43,426 nucleotides of DNA, taken from Paracoccus bogoriensis (GTDB lineage Bacteria; Pseudomonadota; Alphaproteobacteria; Rhodobacterales; Rhodobacteraceae). Below the pieces are notes generated by a model. The model searched no databases and had not been told where the DNA came from. It saw only the letters and a list, made by a program, of their open reading frames with translations. Every line of letters starts with the position of its first letter. Positions within the stretch are counted from its first letter, which is position 1. Of the stretch, positions 9,155 to 17,136 are shown piece after piece. The stretch lies in contig NZ_JAHYSR010000026.1 in assembly GCF_019431455.1 (NCBI RefSeq), positions 1-43,426 of the forward strand. Direction: 5' to 3'. The translations under genes were made by a program, and so were the position numbers.

Positions 9155-9828
9155 CAGCGCATGACGGCCTTGACCTGCTCCAGCGCGGCGGCCAGCAATT
9201 GGGGGTTGTTGCCCGCCGTTTCGATCAGCCGGTGCAGCGTGGCCTTCTGGGCGTCGCTGATGGCGGCCTGGTCGATCAGGCGCGCGACCTCGGCGCGGTC
9301 AAAGCCCTGAGGCGTCAGCAGTGCCTCGATCCGGGCGGCCGTGGCGGCGGCGTCGGCCGTGTCCAGCGTGGCCTCGGCGGCCTCGCGCGTGGCCTCGACC
9401 ACCTGGGACGCGGCCTCGCCCGCGGGGGATTCGGCGGCGGCGCGGGCGGCGCGGTCGGCGGCCTCGATCGCGGCCTCGGCTGCGGCTTCGGCGCTGCGGG
9501 CGGCATCGCTGGCGATCGCCGCGCCGGCTTCTTGCGCGGCGCGCAGGGCCTCGGCGGCCGCGTCCGCGGCGATGGCGGCCGCGTCGGCTGCGGCATCGGC
9601 TGCGGCCTCGGCGGCCTCGTCGTTGCGGGCGGCCTCGGCTGCGGCTTCGGCGGCCTGACGGGCGGTGTCGTCGGCGATCTGCGCGGCCTCGCCCGCAGGC
9701 GTGGCAGGAGCCTGGGGCGCCGCCGTCACCGGCAGCGCTTCCGGTGCCGCGTGCCGGTTCTGCGTCCAGAACCACAGCCCGCCTGCCGCGATCACAACCA
9801 CCGCCAGAATCAGCAACATGTTCTTCAT
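9154..9828 (-). CDS. Alanine-rich single-pass membrane protein (hypothetical)
   Basis: A 224-residue protein starting MKNMLLILAVVVIAAGGLWFW, an uncleaved signal anchor or signal peptide. A Pro/Ala linker follows, then about 110 residues made almost only of Ala, Glu, Asp and Arg in AAEAA/AADAA patterns (about residues 45-160). This should form a long helix or coiled coil, much as in TolA-type spacers. The last 55 residues (LLTPQGFDRAEVARLIDQ onward to VKAVMR) are more complex and could be a small folded helical domain. The repetitive codons make the opposite strand open as well, but the start, stop and coupling to the next gene fit this strand. Function is not known. The layout suggests an envelope-spanning tether. 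Confidence 0.75.
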   Translation of the reverse strand: MKNMLLILAVVVIAAGGLWFWTQNRHAAPEALPVTAAPQAPATPAGEAAQIADDTARQAAEAAAEAARNDEAAEAAADAAADAAAIAADAAAEALRAAQEAGAAIASDAARSAEAAAEAAIEAADRAARAAAESPAGEAASQVVEATREAAEATLDTADAAATAARIEALLTPQGFDRAEVARLIDQAAISDAQKATLHRLIETAGNNPQLLAAALEQVKAVMR

Positions 9829-9984
9829 CGAAAATCCCCGTCCTGGTGCGTCACCGGCCCATCGGCCGCGTCTTGATCGTTTAATGGCACAGCCGCCGCG
9901 GGCCTGAAAGCGTCACGCGGCGCCCCAAGGGGCGTTTTCCAGCGTCGTGCCTGCATTTCAAGCGCCCGCCTGCATCAAAATCGG

Positions 9985-10013
9985 TTGAATCGGACCCGTT
10001 CGGGCCTTAACTT
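9985..10013 (+). promoter_or_regulatory. Candidate promoter of infC
   Basis: TTGAAT (9985-9990) and TAACTT (10008-10013) are separated by 17 bases, about 40 bases before the infC start. The -10 match is weak. A small CCCG/CGGG hairpin lies within the spacer. Confidence 0.35.
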
Positions 10014-10050
10014 CGTTGCACTTTCGATTGGCAGCACAAGGAGCAACGCC

Positions 10051-10590
10051 ATAGCCCGCCGTCCGCATAATGCACCGCCCACCCGTGATACCGGCCCCCG
10101 CACCAACGAACGCATCAGGGTTGCCGAAATCCGCCTGATCGGACCCGACGGAGAGAACGTCGGCGTCGTCCCGCCTTCGGTGGGACTTCGGATGGCGCAA
10201 GAAGCCGGGCTGGACCTCGTGGAAATCTCGCCGAACGCGACCCCTCCGGTCTGCAAGGTCATGGACCTCGGCAAATACAAATACGAACAGCAGAAGCGCG
10301 AGGCCGAAGCGCGCAAGAAGCAGAAGGTGATCGAGGTCAAGGAAATCAAGTTCCGCCCCGGCACCGACACGCATGACTACGACGTGAAGATGCGCAGCGT
10401 GCTCAGGTTCCTGGAGGGCGGCGACAAGGTCAAGGTCACGCTGCGTTTCCGGGGCCGCGAGATGGCGCACCAGGAACTTGGCCTCGAATTGCTGAACCGC
10501 GTGCGCGACGATGTCGGCGAGGCGGGCAAGATCGAATCCATGCCCAAGCTGGAAGGCCGGCAGATGGTCATGATGATCGCCCCGCGCTGA
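10051..10590 (+). CDS. infC: Translation initiation factor IF-3 (ATA start codon)
   Basis: A 179-residue IF3. It binds the 30S subunit, prevents premature joining of 50S and rejects non-cognate start codons. The N-terminal domain ([16 protein letters not shown], then [20 protein letters not shown]), the lysine-rich linker ([18 protein letters not shown]) and the C-terminal domain ([35 protein letters not shown]) are all intact. The start is placed at ATA 10051-10053. An AAGGAG sequence lies 7 bases upstream, and the protein then begins with the family-typical (M)ARRPHNAPP. The nearest ATG at 9985 would add 22 untypical residues and lacks a ribosome site. IF3 genes commonly use AUU or similar rare starts so that IF3 represses its own translation, and the same control is likely here. 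Confidence 0.95.
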   Translation: MARRPHNAPPTRDTGPRTNERIRVAEIRLIGPDGENVGVVPPSVGLRMAQEAGLDLVEISPNATPPVCKVMDLGKYKYEQQKREAEARKKQKVIEVKEIKFRPGTDTHDYDVKMRSVLRFLEGGDKVKVTLRFRGREMAHQELGLELLNRVRDDVGEAGKIESMPKLEGRQMVMMIAPR

Positions 10591-10613
10591 ATGGCTGCGA
10601 CATGAAGACCCCC

Positions 10614-10644
10614 AAGGCCGCGCAGGCATTGCCGCGCGGCCTTT
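10614..10644 (+). terminator. Rho-independent-type terminator after infC
   Basis: AAGGCCGCGC (10614-10623) pairs perfectly with GCGCGGCCTT (10634-10643) around a 10-base loop, between infC and dut. The T run after the stem is very short, so termination may be partial. Confidence 0.55.
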
Positions 10645-10681
10645 GCATGACAGAATGACGGCCTGACAGGGGAATGACTCG

Positions 10682-11167
10682 ATGAGCAACCCGCCCTTTA
10701 CCGCCCCCACGATCCGCGTCCAGCGCCTTGACGGGCACGATCCGACGCTGCCCTTGCCGCGCTATGCGACGCCGGGCGCGGCGGGGGCCGATCTCTGCGC
10801 GAACCTGCCCGAGGATCTGCGCAAGACGGGGCTGGTCCTTCAGCCGGGCGCGCGCGCGCTGGTCCCGACCGGCCTCGCGCTCGAGATCCCTCCAGGTTGG
10901 GAGGTGCAGATCCGCGCCCGCTCGGGCCTTGCGCTGAAGCACGGCATCGCGCTGCCGAACGCACCCGGCACGATCGACAGCGATTATCGCGGCCCGCTTG
11001 GCGTCATCCTGATCAATCTGGGCGATGCGCCCTTTACGGTAGCCCACGGCGACCGCATCGCGCAGATGATCGTCGCGCCCGCCCCGCAGGCCCGCCTTGC
11101 CGAGGTGGCGTCCCTTTCCGAGACGGCGCGCGGGCAGGGCGGTTTCGGTTCGACCGGTCGGAGCTAG
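10682..11167 (+). CDS. dut: Deoxyuridine 5'-triphosphate nucleotidohydrolase (dUTPase)
   Basis: A 161-residue trimeric dUTPase that hydrolyses dUTP to dUMP and pyrophosphate, keeping uracil out of DNA and supplying dUMP for thymidylate synthesis. All five family motifs are visible: [10 protein letters not shown] (I), RARSGLAL (II), [17 protein letters not shown] with the uracil-binding loop and catalytic Asp (III), GDRIAQMIV (IV), and the C-terminal P-loop-like [10 protein letters not shown] (V). The ATG at 10682 follows a GGGGAATG-type site. The stop is 4 bases before the start of the E1-like gene, so they are likely cotranscribed. Confidence 0.97.
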   Translation: MSNPPFTAPTIRVQRLDGHDPTLPLPRYATPGAAGADLCANLPEDLRKTGLVLQPGARALVPTGLALEIPPGWEVQIRARSGLALKHGIALPNAPGTIDSDYRGPLGVILINLGDAPFTVAHGDRIAQMIVAPAPQARLAEVASLSETARGQGGFGSTGRS

Positions 11168-11171
11168 CGGA

Positions 11172-12257
11172 ATGCTGTCGCTGTGGATCGCCGCGATGTG
11201 GCTGTTCTTCGCGCGCATCACGCGGCTGCCGCGCCGCGTGATGTGGGGGCCGATCGCGGCGCTTTGGGTGCTGTTGGTTCTGCTGCATCTGCTGGCGCCG
11301 GGCAGCCGCGCGGCTGCGCTGATGGGCGGCACGGCGGCGGGCTGGCTGGTGCTGGGGGGCTTCGTTGCGGTGATCCTGGCCTATCGCCGCCTGCTTGGCG
11401 GCCTGCGCGCGCGAAGCGCACCCGCACCCGCGCCCGCGCTTCGCCAGGACACTCTGTCCGAGGCCGAACTGGACCGTTATTCCCGCCATCTTGTCCTGCC
11501 CGAGATCGGCGGTCCCGGCCAGATGCGCCTGCGCCGGGCGCGGGTGCTGGTTGTGGGAGCGGGGGGGCTTGGCGCGCCGGTCTGCCTTTATCTGGCCGCG
11601 GCAGGGGTGGGTCGGATCACGCTGGTCGATGATGACGTGGTCAGCCGCTCGAACCTGCAACGTCAGGTGATCTATCGCGATGATCTGCGCGGCGAACCCA
11701 AGGCCTATGCGGCCGCGCAGGCCATGATGGCGCTGAACCCGCATGTCGATGTGACGCCCCTGATCCGCCGGATCGGTGCGGATGACGCCGATTTCGTGGC
11801 AGGCCACGATCTGGTGATCGACGGCACCGACAGCCATGCCTCGCGCGCGGCTGTGAACGCGGCCTGCGTCGCGGCGGGTGTGCCGCTTCTCTCCGGCGCC
11901 ATCGCCCGGTGGGAAGGGCAGGTGACGCTGTTCGACCCGGTGCGCGGCGCGCCCTGCATGGCCTGTCTGTTTCCCGACGCCCCCGCCGCGCAAATGCCCT
12001 GCGCCGAGGCGGGCGTGATCGGTGCGCTTCCCGGCATCATCGGCAGCATGATGGCACTGGAAGCCATCAAGCATCTGACGGGGGCGGGGCTGGGGCTGGC
12101 CGGGCGGCTGGTTCTTTATGACGGGCTGCATTCGGAAACGCGGCTGATCGAATGCGCCCGCGATCCCGGCTGCAAGGTCTGCGGGGCGGGTGCGGCTCTC
12201 GCGCAGGCGGGCGGCGTGTCCCGGGCCGGGACAGACCGACAAAACGCCGCCCGGTAG
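11172..12257 (+). CDS. Membrane-anchored HesA/MoeB/ThiF-family adenylyltransferase (E1-like)
   Basis: A 361-residue protein. Residues 1-75 carry two or more hydrophobic segments (MLSLWIAAMWLFFARI, WGPIAALWVLLVLLHLLA, GWLVLGGFVAVILAYRRLL). From about residue 98 a ThiF/MoeB domain starts with LDRYSRHLVLPEIGGPGQ. It contains the nucleotide motif VVGAGGLGAPVCLYLA, the Asp/Arg-containing LVDDDVVSRSNLQRQ, and DGTDSHASR. Two Cys pairs (CMAC and CKVC) probably bind the structural zinc. Such enzymes adenylate the C-terminal Gly-Gly of MoaD or ThiS for sulfur transfer. There is no C-terminal rhodanese domain and no moaD or thiS neighbour. The ATG at 11172 lies 4 bases after the dut stop; the longer reading frame from 11097 would run antiparallel in frame inside dut and is not needed. 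Molybdopterin synthase activation (MoeB-like) is the most likely role but is not certain. Confidence 0.85.
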   Translation: MLSLWIAAMWLFFARITRLPRRVMWGPIAALWVLLVLLHLLAPGSRAAALMGGTAAGWLVLGGFVAVILAYRRLLGGLRARSAPAPAPALRQDTLSEAELDRYSRHLVLPEIGGPGQMRLRRARVLVVGAGGLGAPVCLYLAAAGVGRITLVDDDVVSRSNLQRQVIYRDDLRGEPKAYAAAQAMMALNPHVDVTPLIRRIGADDADFVAGHDLVIDGTDSHASRAAVNAACVAAGVPLLSGAIARWEGQVTLFDPVRGAPCMACLFPDAPAAQMPCAEAGVIGALPGIIGSMMALEAIKHLTGAGLGLAGRLVLYDGLHSETRLIECARDPGCKVCGAGAALAQAGGVSRAGTDRQNAAR

Positions 12258-12774
12258 AGCCGCCCACCGATCCCGAACCGACCGGTCGGACCGATCCAGG
12301 GCTTGCCGCGCTGCAACCACATCCGAACGAGGATTTCGCCCGGTCCCAAACCGCCAACCGGCCGCCGCGCTGGCGCGGGTCGAGCCGATTGCGGCAAATC
12401 GCGCTTTCCCGGGTCTTGCCCATATGATCGCTGCGATGGAAACGGCCGATGAAGCCTCAGGCGGGATGCAGGCGCGGCACGCGCTGCCTGACGCCGGGGG
12501 CCATGGCTGGCGCGGTCTCCGACATGACCTGCCGCCTGCTCGGGCCGAACCTGCCCCTGCCTTCAAGGCGGTTGCGCGACAAGATCCTGTCGCTCAATGG
12601 CTCGGCGCCGACGGGTAAGCTGTGGCAGGTCTGCCGGGTCAGGATGCCCGCTATGCGGCTTGGCGGAAGGGAAAGGGGCGCGGGCTGATCTGGCGACACA
12701 AGCCCCCGGCCGAATCGACCAGGGCCGCGCCGCGCGCCGCGCTGCGCCCGTGGGCCTGCCGGCGGCCTGATGGG
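12258..12774. other. 517-base stretch without a recognised gene
   Basis: Neither strand gives a protein I recognise, and the short open frames here look like GC-rich chance frames. The only structure I see is a perfect 12-base palindrome, CCGACCGGTCGG (12278-12289), 20 bases after the E1-like gene. It could be part of a terminator or an operator. The stretch may be decayed coding sequence. Confidence 0.5.
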
Positions 12775-13383
12775 TCAGTCGCGGATCTCGTCCGGATCGA
12801 CGCCCCAGATGGCGTCCTTGGGAACCCAGCCCCGCTGGCCTCCACCCGAGACGCGGCACCATCCGGGATTGCATTCCCCAAGACGCAGGATCGCGCGGGC
12901 TTCGGCGCGGGCGACGACATCGGCATTCGGATTGGGGCGGGTGCGCAGTTCCAGCATGTCCCGGGTCACAAGCACCGTGCGGACGCCCGACAGCAGCGCG
13001 TAATGAACCCAGCCGCCCGCGCCATCGCTGTCCTCGACCCGACGCCAGTGGCCAAATTCCGCCGTGACGCGCAAGGGCATCCCGGCATGACGAAAGACCC
13101 AGTCGATCCGGTGCGAGAGGCTGGGACCGCGCCTGGCATTGCCCTCGTTCCCCTTGAGGCTGACATAGCGGGGCAGGGGCAGGTTCGTGACCGGCCCGCG
13201 CTGGATCTGGTCGCCTTCGGATTGAGTGCGGATCAGCGGCGCGCTGTCCATCGGGACCAGGGCCGGGACCGGAGCGCGGACCGGGGCGGCGGACAGCGGC
13301 GCGGCAAGGATCAGCATGGCGGTGCAGGCGCCAAGCCAGATTGCTCCGAAACGCTGGCCTGGTTTCGTCATCCGTGCTGTCAT
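12775..13383 (-). CDS. Secreted bacterial SH3-like domain protein
   Basis: A 202-residue protein with an N-terminal signal peptide (hydrophobic run FGAIWLGACTAMLILAAPLSAA after MTARMTKPGQR). After a Pro/Ala-rich linker there are two SH3-like repeats. The first spans about residues 78-135 (LPRYVSLKGNEGNARRGPS, then the WVFRHAGMPLRVTAEFGHWRR region). The second spans about 140-195 (MLELRTRPNPNADVVARAEARAILRL, then GWVPKDAIWGV). The pattern YVSLKG..NARxGPS...V is typical of the SH3_4/DUF1058 family found in alphaproteobacterial periplasmic proteins. These are thought to bind peptidoglycan or envelope partners, but no specific activity is established. ATG 13383 was chosen for an AGGAACGGAAG-like site; ATG 13371 is an alternative. 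It is divergent from the hydroxyacid dehydrogenase gene. Confidence 0.85.
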   Translation of the reverse strand: MTARMTKPGQRFGAIWLGACTAMLILAAPLSAAPVRAPVPALVPMDSAPLIRTQSEGDQIQRGPVTNLPLPRYVSLKGNEGNARRGPSLSHRIDWVFRHAGMPLRVTAEFGHWRRVEDSDGAGGWVHYALLSGVRTVLVTRDMLELRTRPNPNADVVARAEARAILRLGECNPGWCRVSGGGQRGWVPKDAIWGVDPDEIRD

Positions 13384-13523
13384 CGGTCCGCTTCCGTTCC
13401 TGCCCGGGCCTCTGCGCCCTGTTTGCGGGGGCTTGTGTCCGTCCCCTGTCGCGGGCAGTTTGCCAAAAGCGGTCCCCCATGGAAAGGGCGCCGCCGACAC
13501 GGTTGCGAGAAAATGAGGTGATG

Positions 13524-14528
13524 ATGCCGTTGCGCGCAGCCCTGACCGGATCGCGGCCCAGGGTGGCCGTGACACGCCGCCTGCCCGAGCCGGTGGAACG
13601 GCGCATGGGCGAATTGTTCGACTGCGTCCTGAACCCCGAGGATCGCCGCCTGTCGCGCGACGAACTGGTTGCGCTGATGCGCGATTGCGATGTGCTGGTG
13701 CCGACCATCACCGACCGGATCGACGCTGCCATGCTGGCCGAGGCGGGTGACAGATTGCGGCTGATCGCGAATTTCGGGTCGGGGATGGATCATCTCGACG
13801 TGCTGGCCGCGCGCGAACTGGGCATCGTCTGCACGAACACGCCCGGCGTTGTCACCGAGGACACGGCCGACATGACGCTGGCGCTGATCCTCGCCGTGGC
13901 GCGCCGCATCCCCGAGGGCCTGGCCCAGATGCAGGGGGGCAGCTGGAAAGGCTGGTCGCCGACCGCGCTTCTGGGCGGGCGCTTGCGGGGTCGGGCGCTG
14001 GGTATCCTGGGGATGGGGCGCATCGGGCAGGCCGTCGCGCGCCGGGCCAACGCCTTCGGCATGGCGGTCCATTACCACAACCGCCGACGTCTGCGCCCCG
14101 AGATCGAGGCCGCGCTGAATGCGACATGGTGGGACAGTCTCGACCGGATGCTGGGCCGGGTGGACATCATCAGCGTGAACGTGCCGCATACGCCTTCGAC
14201 CTATCATCTGCTGAATGCGCGGCGGCTGAAGCTGCTCAAGCCCTCGGCCGTGGTCGTCAACACCTCGCGCGGCGAGGTGATCGACGAGAACGCCCTGACC
14301 CGGATGCTGCGCGCAGGCGAGATCGCGGGGGCGGGGCTCGACGTGTTCGAGCGCGGCCACGAGATCAACCCGCGCCTGCGCGCCCTGCCCAATGTCGTGC
14401 TGCTGCCGCATATGGGCAGCGCCACAGTCGAAGGCCGGATCGAGATGGGCGAGCGCGTCATCGTGAATATCCGCAGCATGGCCGACGGGCAGACGCCGCC
14501 CGATGTCGTTCTGCCGACCATGCTGTGA
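13524..14528 (+). CDS. D-2-hydroxyacid dehydrogenase (glyoxylate/hydroxypyruvate reductase-like)
   Basis: A 334-residue NAD(P)-dependent D-isomer-specific 2-hydroxyacid dehydrogenase. The substrate domain contains NFGSGMDHLDVLAARELGIVCTN. The nucleotide domain has LGILGMGRIGQAVARR. Catalytic residues are visible as Arg in VNTSRGEVID, Glu in the HEINP stretch after GLDVFER, and His in LLPHMGSAT. The pattern is closest to the glyoxylate/hydroxypyruvate reductase (GyaR/D-glycerate dehydrogenase) branch, which reduces glyoxylate or hydroxypyruvate. The start at 13524 has GAGG 5 bases upstream; 13521 is a close alternative. The stop is one base before the start of the MFS transporter gene, so they form an operon and may share a substrate route. 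Confidence 0.9.
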   Translation: MPLRAALTGSRPRVAVTRRLPEPVERRMGELFDCVLNPEDRRLSRDELVALMRDCDVLVPTITDRIDAAMLAEAGDRLRLIANFGSGMDHLDVLAARELGIVCTNTPGVVTEDTADMTLALILAVARRIPEGLAQMQGGSWKGWSPTALLGGRLRGRALGILGMGRIGQAVARRANAFGMAVHYHNRRRLRPEIEAALNATWWDSLDRMLGRVDIISVNVPHTPSTYHLLNARRLKLLKPSAVVVNTSRGEVIDENALTRMLRAGEIAGAGLDVFERGHEINPRLRALPNVVLLPHMGSATVEGRIEMGERVIVNIRSMADGQTPPDVVLPTML

Positions 14529-14529
14529 C

Positions 14530-15672
14530 ATGTATCCCTGTCGCGTCGCCGTTTCGGCGCTGTTCTTCATCAACGGGCTTCTGGTGGGAAGCTGGGCGCC
14601 CAAGATCCCGGCGCTGATGGCGCGGCTTGATATTACCGAGGCCATGGCCGGTATCCTGGTCGTGATGCTGGGGGCGGGCTCGCTGTGCCTGATGCCCGCC
14701 TTCGGCGCAATGGTGGCGCGGCGCGGATCGGCGCGGGCCGTGCGGATCGCCGCCTGGGGCGCGGCGCCCGCGCTGATCTGGATTTCGGTTGCGCCAGACC
14801 TCTGGACGGTCGGCGCTGCCGTGGCGCTGTTCGGCGGGCTGATCGGCGGGATGGATGTGGCAATGAACGCCAATGCCGTCGCGGTCGAGCGGGCGCGGGG
14901 CCGGGCGATCATGTCATCCTGCCACGGGTTCTGGAGCCTTGGCGCCTTTGCCGGGGCGGGGGCGGGCGGCATGGCGATCCAGCGTTTCGGAGAGATCCCC
15001 CACGCCATCGCCGTGTCGGCCCTCTTCGCGCTGGTCCTGCTGGTGGTCCGGCGCCGGATCATCGAGGACGGCCCCGAGCCGGGCGCCGCGCGCCCGCCGC
15101 TGCGGCTGCCGCGCACGCCCTTGCCCTATCTGATCGGCGTGATGGCGCTGATGGCGATGGTCCCCGAGGGCGCGATCCTGGACTGGGCGGCGGTCTTTAT
15201 GCAGCGCGAGCTGGGCGCTTCGCTGGCTGTGGCCGGCTGGGGCTTTGCGGCCTGCGCGGCGACCATGGCCGCGATGCGCTTTCTGGGCGACCTGATCCGG
15301 CGCAGGCTGGGCGCGGTCAGGACGCTGCGCCTCAGCACGCTGGCCGCGATGGCGGGGCTGGCCATGGCCGGTCTGGCGGACTCGGCGCCCTGGGCCATCG
15401 CGGGTTTCGCGCTGGCGGGGATCGGGATTGCCAACATGGTCCCCATCGCCTTTTCGGCGGCGGGCAACGTGCCGGGCCTGGCGGCGGGGATCGGCCTGTC
15501 GGTCGTCACGATGATGGGCTATTCGGGCATTCTGGTCGCGCCCGGCGCCATCGGCTTTCTGGCCGAAAGTGTCAGCTTCTCGGCCATCTATCTGGGCCTT
15601 GCCGTGCTGTTGACGATCCCGCTGGCGCTGTCGCACCTGGCTGCAACGGCCGATTTCGGCCAGCCGGACTGA
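14530..15672 (+). CDS. MFS transporter
   Basis: A 380-residue integral membrane protein with about 12 hydrophobic segments (for example VAVSALFFINGLLVGSWA, MAGILVVMLGAGSLCLMPAF, LIGVMALMAMVPEGAILDWA, GLAAGIGLSVVTMMGYSGIL). The loop between the second and third helices carries ARRGSAR, an MFS-type motif. The first helix begins VSALFFINGLLVGSWAPKIPAL, which is typical of the YbjJ-like branch of sugar/drug MFS proteins. The substrate is unknown. The ATG at 14530 follows the dehydrogenase stop by one base, so translation is probably coupled. It converges on the TenI/ThiE-like gene, 24 bases away. Confidence 0.88.
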   Translation: MYPCRVAVSALFFINGLLVGSWAPKIPALMARLDITEAMAGILVVMLGAGSLCLMPAFGAMVARRGSARAVRIAAWGAAPALIWISVAPDLWTVGAAVALFGGLIGGMDVAMNANAVAVERARGRAIMSSCHGFWSLGAFAGAGAGGMAIQRFGEIPHAIAVSALFALVLLVVRRRIIEDGPEPGAARPPLRLPRTPLPYLIGVMALMAMVPEGAILDWAAVFMQRELGASLAVAGWGFAACAATMAAMRFLGDLIRRRLGAVRTLRLSTLAAMAGLAMAGLADSAPWAIAGFALAGIGIANMVPIAFSAAGNVPGLAAGIGLSVVTMMGYSGILVAPGAIGFLAESVSFSAIYLGLAVLLTIPLALSHLAATADFGQPD

Positions 15673-15696
15673 GCATTCGGCACGGCCGGGGCGACC

Positions 15697-16302
15697 TCAG
15701 GCGCCCCAGAGCGCGGTCAGCGCCGAAAGCGGGTCGGGCTCGGACCAGATCTCGGCGCCGATGGCCACGAAATCGGTGACGGGAGACAGGTCAGCCAGCA
15801 ATTCGCGGGTGATGGCGCCTTCGGCCACGACCGGAACCTCGATCATTTCGGACCACCACTGGAACAATTCCAGCCCTGCCGGTTCGCCGCGATACAGCGC
15901 CGAGGCGCCGACCGGACCGAAGCTGACGTAATCGGCCCCATGCTCGCCCGCGTTCATCCCCTCGTGGCGCGAGGCGCCGCAGAAGGCGCCGACGATGGCA
16001 TCTTCGCCCAGTTCCTTACGGGCATGGCGCACGCCGCGGGCGCCGTCGGTCAGATGCACCCCGTCCAGCCCGTGCCGCTGTGCCAGCTTGATGTGGTCGT
16101 CGATCACCACGGCCACGTCGCGGGCATGGGCGATTTCCCGCGCCAGATCGGCCAGGCGGCCCAGCTCGTCCTCTTCGGCGCCGGCGCGGATGCGCAGGCA
16201 GGCGGGGGGAAAGCGGTCCATCACCTCGGCCAGAAGCGGCCCGAGCGCCGAGGCCTGGGCGCCGGCGGGGGTCATCAGATAAAGCTGCGGGGCATCACTC
16301 AT
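15697..16302 (-). CDS. TenI/ThiE-like (thiamine phosphate synthase superfamily) protein
   Basis: A 201-residue TIM-barrel protein. VVIDDHIKLAQRHGLDGVHLTDG, IVGAFCGASRHEGMNAGEHGADYVSFGPVG and VPVVAEGAITRELL match the frame of thiamine phosphate synthase (ThiE) and its relative TenI. Typical ThiE signatures are altered, however: the INDR element is IDDH, HLGQ is HLTD, and the phosphate-loop TxTK is missing (ASALYRG in its place). A true ThiE activity is therefore doubtful, and a TenI-like or other role is as likely. AGGAG lies 7 bases before ATG 16302. The gene is divergent from trmJ and has no thiamine genes nearby. Confidence 0.8.
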   Translation of the reverse strand: MSDAPQLYLMTPAGAQASALGPLLAEVMDRFPPACLRIRAGAEEDELGRLADLAREIAHARDVAVVIDDHIKLAQRHGLDGVHLTDGARGVRHARKELGEDAIVGAFCGASRHEGMNAGEHGADYVSFGPVGASALYRGEPAGLELFQWWSEMIEVPVVAEGAITRELLADLSPVTDFVAIGAEIWSEPDPLSALTALWGA

Positions 16303-16371
16303 GCGCGCGTCTCCTTTCTGTCGCAGATAGCGCAGCTTGCCGCCTGCCGCCAGACGGACTATTGCGCGGAC

Positions 16372-17112
16372 ATGCAGACTGATCGTCACCCCGTCATGAT
16401 CCTTGTCCGCCCCCAGATGGGCGAAAATATCGGTGCGGCCGCCCGCGCGATGCTGAATTTCGGCCTGACCGAAATGCGGCTGGTCGCGCCGCGCGACGGC
16501 TGGCCAAACCCCAGGGCCGTCGCCATGGCCTCGGGCGCGGCGGGTCGCGTGCTGGATCGGGCCAGGGTCTATCCGACGCTGGCGGCCGCGATGGAGGGCA
16601 TCGAATATGCCTATGCCACCACCGCGCGCGGGCGCGAGCTGACCAAGCCCGTCCTGAACCCCCAGGACGCGATGGCCGAGACCCGCTCCCGTCCGGGCCG
16701 CAGCGCGATCATCTTCGGCCCCGAACGGACCGGGCTGGAAAATGACGACATCGCGCGCGCCAATGCCATCGTGACCGTGCCGGTGAACCCCGATTTTCCG
16801 TCGATCAACCTGGCGCAGGCCGTGCTGCTGATGGGCTACGAATACGGCCGCGAGATCCTGCCCCCCGAGCCTGCCCCCCATGCCGGTCGCGAGGATGCCG
16901 AGGCGATGGCCGACCGGCTGGAGATCGAGCATCTGGCAGATCATTACGAAGAGCGCCTGACCCAGGCCGGGTTTTTCTTTCCCGAGACCAAGGCGGCTTC
17001 CATGCGGTTGAACCTGCGCAACATGTGGTCGCGCCTGGCCCTGACGCGCGGCGATGTGCGCATCCTGCACGGCATCCTGCGCCAGTTGACCCGCCGCTCC
17101 GGCGGCCAGTAA
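16372..17112 (+). CDS. trmJ: tRNA/rRNA 2'-O-methyltransferase, TrmJ-like (SPOUT family)
   Basis: A 246-residue SpoU-type methyltransferase. Motif 1 is ILVRPQMGENIGAAARAMLNFG, with the catalytic Asn and Arg. Motif 2 is IIFGPERTGLEN, and motif 3 is NPDFPSINLAQAVLLMGYE; together these form the knotted SAM site. A C-terminal helical extension (LEHLADHYEERL-like region onward to LRQLTRR) matches TrmJ/LasT proteins, which methylate the ribose at position 32 of tRNAs. The ATG at 16372 is preferred because the MQTDRHPVMILVRPQ start is family-typical, and longer frames upstream run over the opposite-strand gene. It is followed after 24 bases by ctaA. Confidence 0.9.
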   Translation: MQTDRHPVMILVRPQMGENIGAAARAMLNFGLTEMRLVAPRDGWPNPRAVAMASGAAGRVLDRARVYPTLAAAMEGIEYAYATTARGRELTKPVLNPQDAMAETRSRPGRSAIIFGPERTGLENDDIARANAIVTVPVNPDFPSINLAQAVLLMGYEYGREILPPEPAPHAGREDAEAMADRLEIEHLADHYEERLTQAGFFFPETKAASMRLNLRNMWSRLALTRGDVRILHGILRQLTRRSGGQ

Positions 17113-17136
17113 CCTCAGCCCGAAAGGAGCCAAGCC

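Noticed and set aside
9199..9876. Plus-strand glycine- or arginine-rich frames opposite the alanine-rich gene
   Set aside because: They arise from the same repetitive GCG/GCC codons. The minus-strand frame has a signal anchor, a sensible C-terminus and coupling to the next gene.
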